From Anderseniella sp. (GTDB lineage Bacteria; Pseudomonadota; Alphaproteobacteria; Rhizobiales; Aestuariivirgaceae), in NCBI GenBank assembly GCA_028289645.1, contig JANQOK010000016.1, forward strand, positions 434,001 to 498,000: a stretch of 64,000 bases of DNA, written 5' to 3'. The notes beneath the pieces were generated by a model. It ran no database searches, was not told where the DNA came from, and saw nothing but the letters and a program-made list of their open reading frames with translations. Positions 8,264-16,670 of the stretch are shown in pieces. A program made the position numbers and the translations under genes. Within the stretch, counting starts at the first letter, position 1. Each line of letters opens with the position of its first letter.

Positions 8264-8662
8264 ATGGACATGTATCAGGCAGTTACACACGACATAGAAG
8301 TATCGGTCCTGCCGCAGTACCTGGACGACCGTTCGGCACCGGACGAGAACTATTATGTATGGGCCTACACGGTATCGATCGAAAACAAGAGCGACAAAAC
8401 CGTTACCCTGCGCACCCGGCACTGGGAAATCATCGACGCCAACGGCCAACGCCAGGACGTCGACGGTGAAGGCGTTGTCGGCAAGCAGCCAACACTTGGC
8501 CCGGGTGAACGCTTTGAGTACACCTCAGGCTGCCCGCTCGCCACTCCAAGCGGTTTCATGGCCGGGTTCTACACCATGGAGGGGACCAATGGTGAAATGC
8601 TGCAGGTCGAAGTCCCGGCGTTTTCCCTGGATTCGCCAAACGCCGAACCGACCATCAACTGA
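8264..8662 (+). CDS. apaG: ApaG protein
   Basis: 132 residues, the normal ApaG length. The fibronectin-like fold's conserved blocks are present: YVWAYTVSIENKSDKTVTLRTRHWEIIDANG, VVGKQPTLGPGERFEYTSGCPL and GFMAGFYTMEG. Role: ApaG is linked to cobalt/magnesium tolerance and diadenosine tetraphosphate metabolism, with no settled biochemical function. In rhizobia it commonly lies by hslO/argD, as here. ATG 8264 starts the conserved region. Confidence 0.9.
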   Translation: MDMYQAVTHDIEVSVLPQYLDDRSAPDENYYVWAYTVSIENKSDKTVTLRTRHWEIIDANGQRQDVDGEGVVGKQPTLGPGERFEYTSGCPLATPSGFMAGFYTMEGTNGEMLQVEVPAFSLDSPNAEPTIN

Positions 8663-8695
8663 CGTCCACCAAGAGTTTTTCGGAGACCGCCAACC

Positions 8696-9859
8696 TTGAG
8701 CAGCCAGCATACCCCATCGTCAGCAGAAATGCTGGGCCACCTGATCGGATTTGACACCACGTCGTGCAACTCAAACTTTCCGTTGATTGAGTTTGCCGAA
8801 GCGTTCCTGCGTAACCAGGGTATCGACACGATGCGGGCGGATTACGCCCCCGGCAAGACCAATCTGGTGGCCAGTATCGGGCCTGCCGTTGATGGCGGTG
8901 TCGCCCTGTCTGGACACACCGACACTGTGCCGGTAACCGGTCAGGCCTGGGCAACCGACCCGTTCACCATGACGAATATCAACGGTGACCTGTTCGGCCG
9001 CGGCACCTGCGACATGAAAGGATTTCTGGCCTGCTGCCTGGCCGCGGTGCCGCAACTGAAAGCGCGCAAACTGGCACGCCCGGTGCATCTGGTGTTTTCG
9101 TGCGACGAAGAAGTCAGTTGCGAGGGCGTGATCCCTGCCGTCCGGCGCTTTGGCCATGACATGCCGACACCATCGATCTGCATAGTCGGTGAGCCGACCA
9201 TGATGGATGTGATGACCGGCCAGAAGGCGTGTCAGGCCTATGTTACGACCATCAGGGGCGTTGAAGCCCATTCCAGCAAGCCGGCCTTGGGGTGGAGTGC
9301 GCTGAATGAAGCCAACCTGCTGATCACCGAGATCAATGCCATTGCGCAGGAAATGCGCGACAAGGACAACGGCGACTGCCCGTTCGATCCTGCATTCACC
9401 ACCGTGCATGTGGGCGCGGTGCACTCCGGCACAACCGTGAACATCGTGCCCAACCTGGCCACGATTTCGTGGGAAGCCCGCCTGCTGCCGGATCAGGACG
9501 TGGATGAAATACGCGACCGGGTGGCGCGCTTCGTGCAGGCGCGCAACGAGGTGATCCGCGCCAAATATCCCGACGCCGGGATTGAAACCGACAACTACGT
9601 CAATGTGCCCGGGCTTGAGCCGGAACCGGACGGCGAGGCTAAATCGCTCGCCATGCGGCTGACCGGGTCCAACCGTACCGGGGTCGTATCCTACGGAACC
9701 GAAGCCGGGCACTTTCAGGCCGCCGGTATGTCAACCGTCATCTGCGGGCCCGGGTCGATTGACCAGGCCCACAAACCGGACGAGTTCATCGCCGCCAGCC
9801 AGCTTGTGGAATGCGATCAGTTCCTCGACCGGTTGGGAGCAGACCTCAGCGCGCCTTAA
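8696..9859 (+). CDS. argE: Acetylornithine deacetylase (M20 family)
   Basis: 387 residues. M20 metallopeptidase with the metal-site motifs SGHTDTVP, GRGTCDMKGF, CDEEVSCEG and the terminal CGPGSIDQAHKPDE. It releases ornithine from N-acetylornithine in arginine synthesis. The start appears to be TTG 8696, 33 bases after apaG; the next possible ATG would remove conserved N-terminal sequence. It sits with argF and argD 1-3 kb downstream on the other strand, so the linear arginine steps are grouped here. Confidence 0.88.
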   Translation: MSSQHTPSSAEMLGHLIGFDTTSCNSNFPLIEFAEAFLRNQGIDTMRADYAPGKTNLVASIGPAVDGGVALSGHTDTVPVTGQAWATDPFTMTNINGDLFGRGTCDMKGFLACCLAAVPQLKARKLARPVHLVFSCDEEVSCEGVIPAVRRFGHDMPTPSICIVGEPTMMDVMTGQKACQAYVTTIRGVEAHSSKPALGWSALNEANLLITEINAIAQEMRDKDNGDCPFDPAFTTVHVGAVHSGTTVNIVPNLATISWEARLLPDQDVDEIRDRVARFVQARNEVIRAKYPDAGIETDNYVNVPGLEPEPDGEAKSLAMRLTGSNRTGVVSYGTEAGHFQAAGMSTVICGPGSIDQAHKPDEFIAASQLVECDQFLDRLGADLSAP

Positions 9860-9890
9860 ACAGTATATCTTCGTACCCAGGCGTTGCTTT

Positions 9891-9993
9891 GGACCCCAGC
9901 CTTCGCTGGGGTGACGCCGATGAGGTGAAAGAGTAGGCGAGCCGAACTACAAGGGTTGTCCAATCGTCATGCCAGCGAATGCTGGCATCCATA
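9891..9993. repeat. Two half-copies of the palindromic repeat, inverted order
   Basis: A right arm (GGACCCCAGCCTTCGCTGG then GGTGACG, 9891-9916) and a left arm (CGTCATGCCAGCGAATG..., 9965-9993) of the family appear with their order swapped around about 48 bases. Between the convergent argE and hslO genes. Confidence 0.75.
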
Positions 9994-10060
9994 ACAAGAC
10001 AGGTCACTGTATCCAAAGATCGAATTCGGACACCATCACAATCTAAGCAAACCCTGCACC

Positions 10061-11047
10061 CTAGCCGGCCCGGACAATCTCCTCTGCGTCAAAACGGTAA
10101 CTGGCCGAGCAGAATTCGCACGTCACGTCTATCGTGCCGTCCTTCGCCATGTGGTGCTTGTCGTCGTCGGGCATGTTGGCGAGGATGCCCTTGAGCCGGT
10201 CCGCCGAACAGGAACAATAGCGCTTGAGCTTCAGCTCCGGGTAGACCGTGACGCCGTCTTCGTGAAACAGCCGGTACAGGACCCGTTCCGATGACAGCAG
10301 CGGGTCGATCAGTTCGTGATCCTCGACCGTTTCCAGCAACAGCTTGGCCTTGCGCCAGTTGTCGTCTTCATCGACTTCCGGCTCATCCCTCCCGGACGGA
10401 TCGTCACCGGAATACACCTGCATCGGGCTGATGCCGCCGTCTTCTGGCAGATGCTGGATCATGATGGCGCCGGCGCGCCATTTGTCGCCTTGCCCGGCGC
10501 GGCCGACCAGCGGGCCCGACGCCAGGCGCAGCAGTGTCGGGATCTGTTCGGATTGGCGGAAATAGTCATGGGCCGCATCAACCAGTGTGGCATTGTCGAG
10601 CCCGACAATACCCTGATAGCGTTCCATGTCCTCGCCCTGATCAACGGTCATGGCAAGATGTCCGTTGCCGATCACCGCCTGGGCCGTCACCGTGCCGGTT
10701 GCCTCCAGGCGGGCAAGCGCTTCAGGATCGACGCGAGCATAACCCCTGACCTGATCCGGCGAGACAAAGTCGGCCACCAGCATCGACACCGGGCCGTCGG
10801 TCGACGTCTGCAGGATGAACTTGCCGTTAAACTTCAGTACCGCACCGAACATGGCCACCAGGGCAACAGCCTCAGCCAGGACGGCGGATGCAGCCATCGG
10901 ATAATCGTGTCGGTTCAGGATGTCATCGAGTATGCTGCCGAGACGGACCACGCGGCCGCGCACACCAAGCGGCTTGATGTCAAACGGCAGCACGGCGTCT
11001 TCAACCGAAATCACGGTGGATATGTCAAGCGTGGAAGGCTCAGTCAC
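10061..11047 (-). CDS. hslO: Redox-regulated chaperone Hsp33
   Basis: 328 residues. C-terminal redox zinc centre is intact as CSC (YCSCSADR) and CEFC (VTCEFCSASYRF); oxidation releases zinc and activates this holdase chaperone. N-terminal domain has the family's PLGVRGRVVRLG and FVSPDQVRGYARV blocks. Slightly longer than E. coli HslO through an acidic insert (SGRDEPEVDEDDNW) before the zinc domain. Last gene of the argD-argF-hslO run, 24 bases after argF. Confidence 0.92.
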   Translation of the reverse strand: MTEPSTLDISTVISVEDAVLPFDIKPLGVRGRVVRLGSILDDILNRHDYPMAASAVLAEAVALVAMFGAVLKFNGKFILQTSTDGPVSMLVADFVSPDQVRGYARVDPEALARLEATGTVTAQAVIGNGHLAMTVDQGEDMERYQGIVGLDNATLVDAAHDYFRQSEQIPTLLRLASGPLVGRAGQGDKWRAGAIMIQHLPEDGGISPMQVYSGDDPSGRDEPEVDEDDNWRKAKLLLETVEDHELIDPLLSSERVLYRLFHEDGVTVYPELKLKRYCSCSADRLKGILANMPDDDKHHMAKDGTIDVTCEFCSASYRFDAEEIVRAG

Positions 11048-11071
11048 GTTGGGATCGGGTCCTGGATTTTC

Positions 11072-12007
11072 CTAAAGTTTGCCAAGGCACCAGCGCAGAA
11101 TGGCCTTTTGCGCATGGAGCCGGTTTTCAGCTTCGTCAAAAACAACCGACTGCGGGCCATCGATGACCGAGCCGGTCACCTCTTCGCCGCGGTGTGCCGG
11201 CAGGCAATGCATGAAGACAGCATCCTTGCCGGCACGCGCCATCAGGGCATCGTTCACCTGATAGGGCATCAACAGATTATGTCGGTTCGTTGCGTCCTCG
11301 TCATTCATAGAAACCCAGGTGTCCGTCACCACGCAGTCGGCGCCGGACACAGCGGTCTGCGGATCTGTTCCAAGGCGCAGGCTGACACCGTTGGCGTCGG
11401 CCCAGTCGAGCGCTGCAGCGTCGGGTGCAAGTTCCGGGGGTGTCGCCACCCGAAGTTCAAAGTCGAGTTTGCCAGCCGCATGGATCCACGACGTCAGCAC
11501 ATTGTTGCCGTCGCCAACCCAGGCAACGGATTTGCCGGAAATGGCGCCTTTGTGTTCCTGCAGCGTGAGCAGGTCCGCCATGATCTGGCATGGGTGGGAT
11601 GTATCGGTCAGCCCGTTGATCACCGGCACTGTTGCTTCTGCGGCGAGCTCGTGCAGTTTTTCCTCGCCATGGGTGCGCAGCATGATTGCATCCACCATGC
11701 GCGATAGAACACGCGCTGTATCCGCCACGGTTTCACCGCGGCCAAGTTGCAGGTCGGCGGCAGACAGCACCAGTGACTCACCGCCGAGCTGGCGAATTGC
11801 AATGTCAAACGACACGCGGGTGCGGGTCGACGGCTTCTCAAAGATCATCGCCAGCACATGACCTTCAAGCGGGCGCTGACCATCCGCGATGCCGTTCGGC
11901 AAGCCGGCTCGCGCGCGCTTTGCCGACAGGGCGCCGGACAGAATTGCATTGAGGTCGTCGCTGGAGACACCCGAGATGTCCAAAAATGATTTCGCTGTGT
12001 CAGACAT
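11072..12007 (-). CDS. argF: Ornithine carbamoyltransferase
   Basis: 311 residues. Carbamoyl-phosphate site [12 protein letters not shown], ornithine loop [14 protein letters not shown] and [14 protein letters not shown] are all intact. Converts ornithine and carbamoyl phosphate to citrulline. 70 bases downstream of argD on the same strand, with hslO following, the usual alphaproteobacterial order. Confidence 0.95.
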   Translation of the reverse strand: MSDTAKSFLDISGVSSDDLNAILSGALSAKRARAGLPNGIADGQRPLEGHVLAMIFEKPSTRTRVSFDIAIRQLGGESLVLSAADLQLGRGETVADTARVLSRMVDAIMLRTHGEEKLHELAAEATVPVINGLTDTSHPCQIMADLLTLQEHKGAISGKSVAWVGDGNNVLTSWIHAAGKLDFELRVATPPELAPDAAALDWADANGVSLRLGTDPQTAVSGADCVVTDTWVSMNDEDATNRHNLLMPYQVNDALMARAGKDAVFMHCLPAHRGEEVTGSVIDGPQSVVFDEAENRLHAQKAILRWCLGKL

Positions 12008-12077
12008 GATCTATGCCGGAACCCTTTAGAGCGGGGCGCACGGCCCCGAATTGAAACTGATTTAATCGCCCTGCGAT

Positions 12078-13271
12078 CTAATTGCTGCCGGGCGATGATC
12101 GAAGCTGGCGGCACGCCGCTTCGACGCGGTTGACCGCCTGTGACACCTCATCTGCGGTGATGTTCAGCGGTGGCAGCAGGCGCACAACATTGTCACCGGC
12201 TGCCACAACAAGAAGATCGTTGGCAACGCAGGCTGCCTGCACTTCGGTGTTTGCAACCTTGCATTCCAGACCGAGCATCAATCCCGCGCCACGCGCACCG
12301 CTGAGGATATCCGGAAACTCGTCCGTCACACCAGCCAGCTTCTGGTTCAACAGCAGTGACATCTGGCTCACATGATCCAGAAATCCCTCTTCCAGGATGA
12401 CGTCGAGCACCGCATTGCCGATGGCCATGGCCATCGGGTTGCCTCCATAGGTGGAACCGTGAGTGCCGGCGACCATGCCCTTGGCGGCCTCCGATGTCGC
12501 CAGGCAGGCCCCGAGCGGGTAGCCGCCGCCGATGCCCTTTGCCGAGGCCATGATGTCGGGCGCAATGGAAGTATGCTGGTGTGCAAACAGCTTGCCGGTG
12601 CGACCCATACCGCACTGGATTTCGTCAAACACCAGCAGGATGCCGTGCTTGTCGCACAGATCGCGCAATCCCTTGAGGCACTTGGCGGGCACGGGCCTGA
12701 TACCGCCCTCGCCCTGGATCGGTTCAATCAGGATGCCGGCGGTTTCAGGACCTATGGCCTGCTCAACGGCTTCATGATCCGCGAACGGCACTTGGTCGAA
12801 ACCATCAACGGCGGGCCCGAAACCGTCGATATACTTTTGTTGCCCACCGGCTGCGATGGTTGCCAGTGTGCGGCCGTGGAAGGCACCTTCGAACGTGATC
12901 AGGCGGAACTTTTCAGGATGACCCGACGCAGCGTGGTACTTGCGCGCCATCTTGATGGAACACTCCATCGCCTCGGCGCCGGAATTGGTGAAAAACACCG
13001 TGTCAGCGAAGCTTGCCTCGCACAGGCGTTCCGCCAGCCGCTCGCCCTCTGGAATGCGATACAGGTTTGACGTGTGCCAAAGCTTTTCTGCCTGCTGTTT
13101 CAGGGTTTCCACCAGGTGCGGATGGCAATGGCCCAGCGAGTTGACCGCAATGCCGGCCCCGAAGTCCAGCAGCGTGCGGCCATCGGATGCCTTCACCCAC
13201 GCGCCTTCACCGCTTTCAATGGAAAACGCTGTGCGATTATATGTCGGCAGAACAGCTTGCGTCATACTCAA
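12078..13271 (-). CDS. argD: Acetylornithine aminotransferase
   Basis: 397 residues. Class-III PLP aminotransferase: [18 protein letters not shown] at the cofactor site, [12 protein letters not shown], and the Schiff-base lysine in [13 protein letters not shown]. Works in arginine and probably lysine synthesis. The listed start is a TTG two codons before ATG 13265; the ATG is equally likely. First gene of the argD-argF-hslO operon. Confidence 0.93.
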   Translation of the reverse strand: MSMTQAVLPTYNRTAFSIESGEGAWVKASDGRTLLDFGAGIAVNSLGHCHPHLVETLKQQAEKLWHTSNLYRIPEGERLAERLCEASFADTVFFTNSGAEAMECSIKMARKYHAASGHPEKFRLITFEGAFHGRTLATIAAGGQQKYIDGFGPAVDGFDQVPFADHEAVEQAIGPETAGILIEPIQGEGGIRPVPAKCLKGLRDLCDKHGILLVFDEIQCGMGRTGKLFAHQHTSIAPDIMASAKGIGGGYPLGACLATSEAAKGMVAGTHGSTYGGNPMAMAIGNAVLDVILEEGFLDHVSQMSLLLNQKLAGVTDEFPDILSGARGAGLMLGLECKVANTEVQAACVANDLLVVAAGDNVVRLLPPLNITADEVSQAVNRVEAACRQLRSSPGSN

Positions 13272-13681
13272 ACAGACCTTTAGAGCGCTTTTTGGGGCAC
13301 TGCCCTTGAAACAGCAAACGCCACCGGCGAGCGGCGGCGCAACTATCGAACATGCGTAAGTATATTGTGTTTTTGACGCCTTGGCAATGTGGACGCCACG
13401 CTCGAAACCCCCGTATTCTGCTCAGGAATCCGGATTTCGCGCCCACCTGAGTCAGAACGCCGCATCGACCTGCCACAAAGCTGGGGATTAACCTGTTGTT
13501 AACCATGTTTTTCGGCCGAAGCTGGGGAAAACCGGCAATTTCCGTTGCCCGACTCTTGCGCCAGATTCAGCCTATTTAGTAGGGTCCCGATCACAGTCTA
13601 CGAAATGTAGCGATTTCTGTACGTACATTTGCGTTTCACGCCGAACCGATTATGGCCGGCGATCGAAGAAGGATTCCGCTC
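13272..13681. promoter_or_regulatory. Divergent argD / gcrA promoter region with GANTC sites
   Basis: About 410 bases, AT-richer from 13480 to 13630. Two GATTC sites, the CcrM methylation target GANTC, occur at 13564-13568 and 13674-13678, the second lying between the ribosome-binding site and start of gcrA. GcrA acts at methylated GANTC promoters, so autoregulation is possible but not shown. No gene seen. Confidence 0.4.
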
Positions 13682-14233
13682 GTGAGCGATGAACAATTAC
13701 CGGAAGAACCTCCGCAAAAACTGCCCTGGACAGACGACCGGGTCGAGTTGCTTAAGAAGCTGTGGGCCGAGGGCCTGAGCGCCAGCCAGATCGCAGCGAA
13801 GCTGGCAGGCGGTGTGACCCGCAATGCCGTTATCGGCAAAGTTCACCGGATGGGCCTTTCCGGTCGGGTGACCCGGGCCAGGGTTTCGACACCGCGCACC
13901 CGCAAGACACGCGAACCCAGCCATCCGGGCCGGCCGAGCACCACGGGCAGCACGCCGCGCACCTCCGGCAATAACGCTCTCAAGCCTCTGGCATCGGTGA
14001 AACCTGAGCCCATCCCGGACCCGGTTCCAATCCACATTGCCGATATACCGGTTGGTGAACGTGTCACCATCCTGATGCTGTCAGACAAGACCTGCCGCTG
14101 GCCGATCGGCGACCCGGGCAGCGAGGAATTCTGTTTCTGCGGCAAACCGCCGAAGGAAGGTTCGCCGTATTGTGCCGGCCACGCAGCTATTGCCTACCAG
14201 CCGCAGCGCGACAGAAGCCGCCGCACCGGCTGA
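13682..14233 (+). CDS. gcrA: GcrA cell-cycle regulator
   Basis: 183 residues from GTG 13682 (AAGGA eight bases upstream). GcrA is a sigma-70 cofactor that activates promoters carrying methylated GANTC. Conserved N-terminal helix-turn-helix region WTDDRVELLKKLWAEGLSASQIAAKL then GVTRNAVIGKVHRMGL, a Pro/Ser/Thr-rich linker, and the sigma-binding C-terminus CRWPIGDPGSEEFCFCG...YCAGH. GcrA normally starts directly at the WTDE block; here about 14 residues (SDEQLPEEPPQKLP) precede it. An ATG at 13652 would lengthen it further. Ends at a hairpin terminator. Confidence 0.92.
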   Translation: MSDEQLPEEPPQKLPWTDDRVELLKKLWAEGLSASQIAAKLAGGVTRNAVIGKVHRMGLSGRVTRARVSTPRTRKTREPSHPGRPSTTGSTPRTSGNNALKPLASVKPEPIPDPVPIHIADIPVGERVTILMLSDKTCRWPIGDPGSEEFCFCGKPPKEGSPYCAGHAAIAYQPQRDRSRRTG

Positions 14234-14259
14234 ATCCAGAAAGTGCGAACGGGAACACT

Positions 14260-14293
14260 AACCGGTGGAGCGCCCGCTCCGCCGGTTTTTTTG
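14260..14293 (+). terminator. Rho-independent terminator after gcrA
   Basis: Inverted repeat ACCGG-t-GGAGCG / CGCTCC-g-CCGGT followed by a run of seven T. It ends just before the convergent phoB stop at 14300. Confidence 0.85.
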
Positions 14294-14299
14294 TTCTGG

Positions 14300-15004
14300 T
14301 CAGGCCTTGACCGCACCAAACCGCTCGTCAAACGAATACCCCATGCCACGCACGGTACGGATCGGATTGACTTCGCGGGCCCGGCTGATGGACTTGCGCA
14401 ACCTGCCCACGTGTACGTCGACAGTGCGCTCGTCCACATAAACGTCCCTGCCCCAAACCGAGTCGAGCAACTGCGAGCGGGTATAGACCCGGCCGGGCGT
14501 CTGCATCATGTGCTCAAGCAGTTTGAATTCGGTCGGCGACAGGTCGATGTCGCGGCCCGACCGCTGCACCCGGCGGGTACGGCGATCGAGAGAGATGTCC
14601 CCTGCCTGCAACATATCGGCAACGGCATCAGGGCTCGACCGGCGCAGCAGTGACTTTACTCGGGCCAGAAGTTCCGGCACCGAAAACGGTTTGACCACAT
14701 AGTCGTCTGCACCGGTCGCCAGACCGCGCACCCGTTCGGTTTCTTCGCCGCGCGCCGTCAGCATGATGATCGGCACCTCGCGGGTTTCCGGCCGCGCCCG
14801 CAAGGACCGGCAAATCTCGATACCCGACAGGTTGGGCAGCATCCAGTCCAGTACAATTATGTCCGGTGTATCATTGAGGACATCGCGCACAACATCCTCC
14901 GACCCGTCAAGCGCGCGTACCGTGTAGCCTTCAGCTTCAAAATTATAGGCGAGCAACTCCTGGATCGGCTCTTCGTCTTCAACAATCAATACACTTGCAG
15001 GCAT
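14300..15004 (-). CDS. phoB: Phosphate regulon response regulator PhoB
   Basis: 234 residues. Receiver domain with phospho-acceptor D53 (VLDWMLPN) and signalling residues MLTARGEE and VVKPF, then an OmpR-type winged helix (LSPTEFKLLEHMM, VDVHVGRLRKSI, TVRGMGYSF). Last gene of [24 protein letters not shown]. Expected to bind the Pho boxes at 21141-21170. PhoR, its partner kinase, is at 21195-22343 upstream of pstS. Confidence 0.95.
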   Translation of the reverse strand: MPASVLIVEDEEPIQELLAYNFEAEGYTVRALDGSEDVVRDVLNDTPDIIVLDWMLPNLSGIEICRSLRARPETREVPIIMLTARGEETERVRGLATGADDYVVKPFSVPELLARVKSLLRRSSPDAVADMLQAGDISLDRRTRRVQRSGRDIDLSPTEFKLLEHMMQTPGRVYTRSQLLDSVWGRDVYVDERTVDVHVGRLRKSISRAREVNPIRTVRGMGYSFDERFGAVKA

Positions 15005-15034
15005 TCGCGGGCTCCGTGTCGGCGTATCATTCGG

Positions 15035-15751
15035 TTACTTCTCGGCACGCGCTTCAATCGGGGTCAGCGACGTGCTGTCTTCCTTCGGCCGGGGTGCATC
15101 CAGTGTTTCTCCGGTCACAAGGTAATGAATGTTTTCGGCAATATTGGTCGTGTGATCGCCAATGCGTTCGATGTTCTTGGCGCCGAACAACAGATGGGTA
15201 CACATGCCGATGGTGCGCGCATCTTCCATCATATAGGTCAACAGTTCGCGAAACACCGAATTATACAACGTGTCGATGCGGCTGTCGTTGTGCCAGACAT
15301 CGTTGGCTTTCTGGGTGTCAAGACTGGCATAGGCATCCAACACATCGGCCAGTTGCTCCATGGCAAGTTCAGCCATCCGGTTCAATCCGGCATTGACTGA
15401 CCGCGGCAGCGGCTCGTTAACGGCAAGTGTTCGCTTGGCAATGTTCTTGGCCAGATCGCCAATCCGTTCCAGGTCAGACGAAATCCGGATGGCGACCATG
15501 ATCGAGCGCAGATCTTCCGCCATCGGTTGGCGCATGGCGATCAGTTTGATGGCATTTTCCTCGACTTCCTTTTCCAGCGTGTCGATCTTGTCGTCGGCCG
15601 CAATAATGTGCTCCGCCTTGACCCGGTCCGACGTTGACAGGGCGTCGATGGACTTGCCGAACTGGTCTTCCGCCAGGCCGCCCATCTGGGCAATCAGATT
15701 GCGCAGCTTTGCGAGATCTTCATCGAAAGCGGAAACAATATGGGTGGTCAT
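15035..15751 (-). CDS. phoU: Phosphate transport regulator PhoU
   Basis: 238 residues, two tandem three-helix PhoU repeats, each with an acidic metal-binding E/DxxxD-type motif (RISSDLERIGDLAKNIA and KNIERIGDHTTNIAENI). Links the Pst transporter's state to PhoR and keeps the Pho response off when phosphate is ample. Lies between pstB (43 bases) and phoB (30 bases). Confidence 0.95.
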   Translation of the reverse strand: MTTHIVSAFDEDLAKLRNLIAQMGGLAEDQFGKSIDALSTSDRVKAEHIIAADDKIDTLEKEVEENAIKLIAMRQPMAEDLRSIMVAIRISSDLERIGDLAKNIAKRTLAVNEPLPRSVNAGLNRMAELAMEQLADVLDAYASLDTQKANDVWHNDSRIDTLYNSVFRELLTYMMEDARTIGMCTHLLFGAKNIERIGDHTTNIAENIHYLVTGETLDAPRPKEDSTSLTPIEARAEK

Positions 15752-15794
15752 TCGGGGTCAACCTTTCATGTAGGGACGACGCGATGGCTGAAAA

Positions 15795-16631
15795 TCAACC
15801 AAAGCGGCCCATGATGTAATCCTGTGTGCGGCGTTCCTGTGGGTTGGTGAATATGGCTTCGGTGTCACCCACCTCCACCAGCGTTCCGAGGTGGAAGAAC
15901 GCGGTCAGTTGCGAGACGCGCGCGGCCTGCTGCATGGAGTGCGTCACAATCACGATGCAATAGTTCTCACGCAGCTCGTCGATCAGTTCCTCGATACGCG
16001 CCGTTGCGATAGGATCCAATGCCGAGCACGGCTCGTCCATCAGAATGACATCCGGGTTCACCGCGATGGCGCGAGCTATGCACAGCCTCTGCTGCTGGCC
16101 ACCCGACAGGCCGGTACCCGGTGCATCAAGGCGGTCTTTCACCTCTTCGAAAAGACCCGCCCGCTTCAGAGAATTGACAACAATCTCCTCAATATCCGTC
16201 TTGGATTGCGCCATGCCGTGAATGCGCGGACCGTAGGCGACATTCTCCATGATGGATTTCGGGAACGGGTTGGGCTTTTGAAACACCATGCCAACGCGGG
16301 CACGAAGTTGCACAACGTCAAGGTCCGGATCATAGATGTCGCTGCCGTCGATGGTGATCTTGCCGCCCACCCGGCAGATCGGAATGGTGTCGTTCATACG
16401 GTTGATGCAGCGCAGGAACGTTGACTTGCCACACCCTGAAGGCCCGATAAAGGACGATACGGCTCGGTCCGGAATGCTGATATCCAACGGGAAAATCGCC
16501 TGCTTTTCACCGTAGTGGACGGTCACGTCCTTGGTCACGATCTTCGGCGTGCCCTGTTTCATGATCAACGGCTCGGCCGGCGTCATGATGGCTTCATGGT
16601 GTTTGTCAGTATCCATTACCGCGGCGTCCAT
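15795..16631 (-). CDS. pstB: Phosphate ABC transporter ATP-binding protein PstB
   Basis: 278 residues from ATG 16631, which GGAG precedes by six bases; an upstream TTG at 16652 would add seven. Walker [11 protein letters not shown]-loop FQKPNPFP, signature [14 protein letters not shown], Walker [14 protein letters not shown] and H-loop [10 protein letters not shown]. PstB-specific motifs ([26 protein letters not shown]) are present. Energises phosphate uptake through PstC/PstA and is part of the PhoU/PhoR signalling complex. Confidence 0.95.
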   Translation of the reverse strand: MDAAVMDTDKHHEAIMTPAEPLIMKQGTPKIVTKDVTVHYGEKQAIFPLDISIPDRAVSSFIGPSGCGKSTFLRCINRMNDTIPICRVGGKITIDGSDIYDPDLDVVQLRARVGMVFQKPNPFPKSIMENVAYGPRIHGMAQSKTDIEEIVVNSLKRAGLFEEVKDRLDAPGTGLSGGQQQRLCIARAIAVNPDVILMDEPCSALDPIATARIEELIDELRENYCIVIVTHSMQQAARVSQLTAFFHLGTLVEVGDTEAIFTNPQERRTQDYIMGRFG

Positions 16632-16670
16632 TTTTTGCTCCAATCGAACCAAACTCGATAATTACAGTTA

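Noticed and set aside
10316..11707. 463-residue plus-strand frame over hslO and argF
   Set aside because: Antisense shadow spanning two well supported genes on the other strand.
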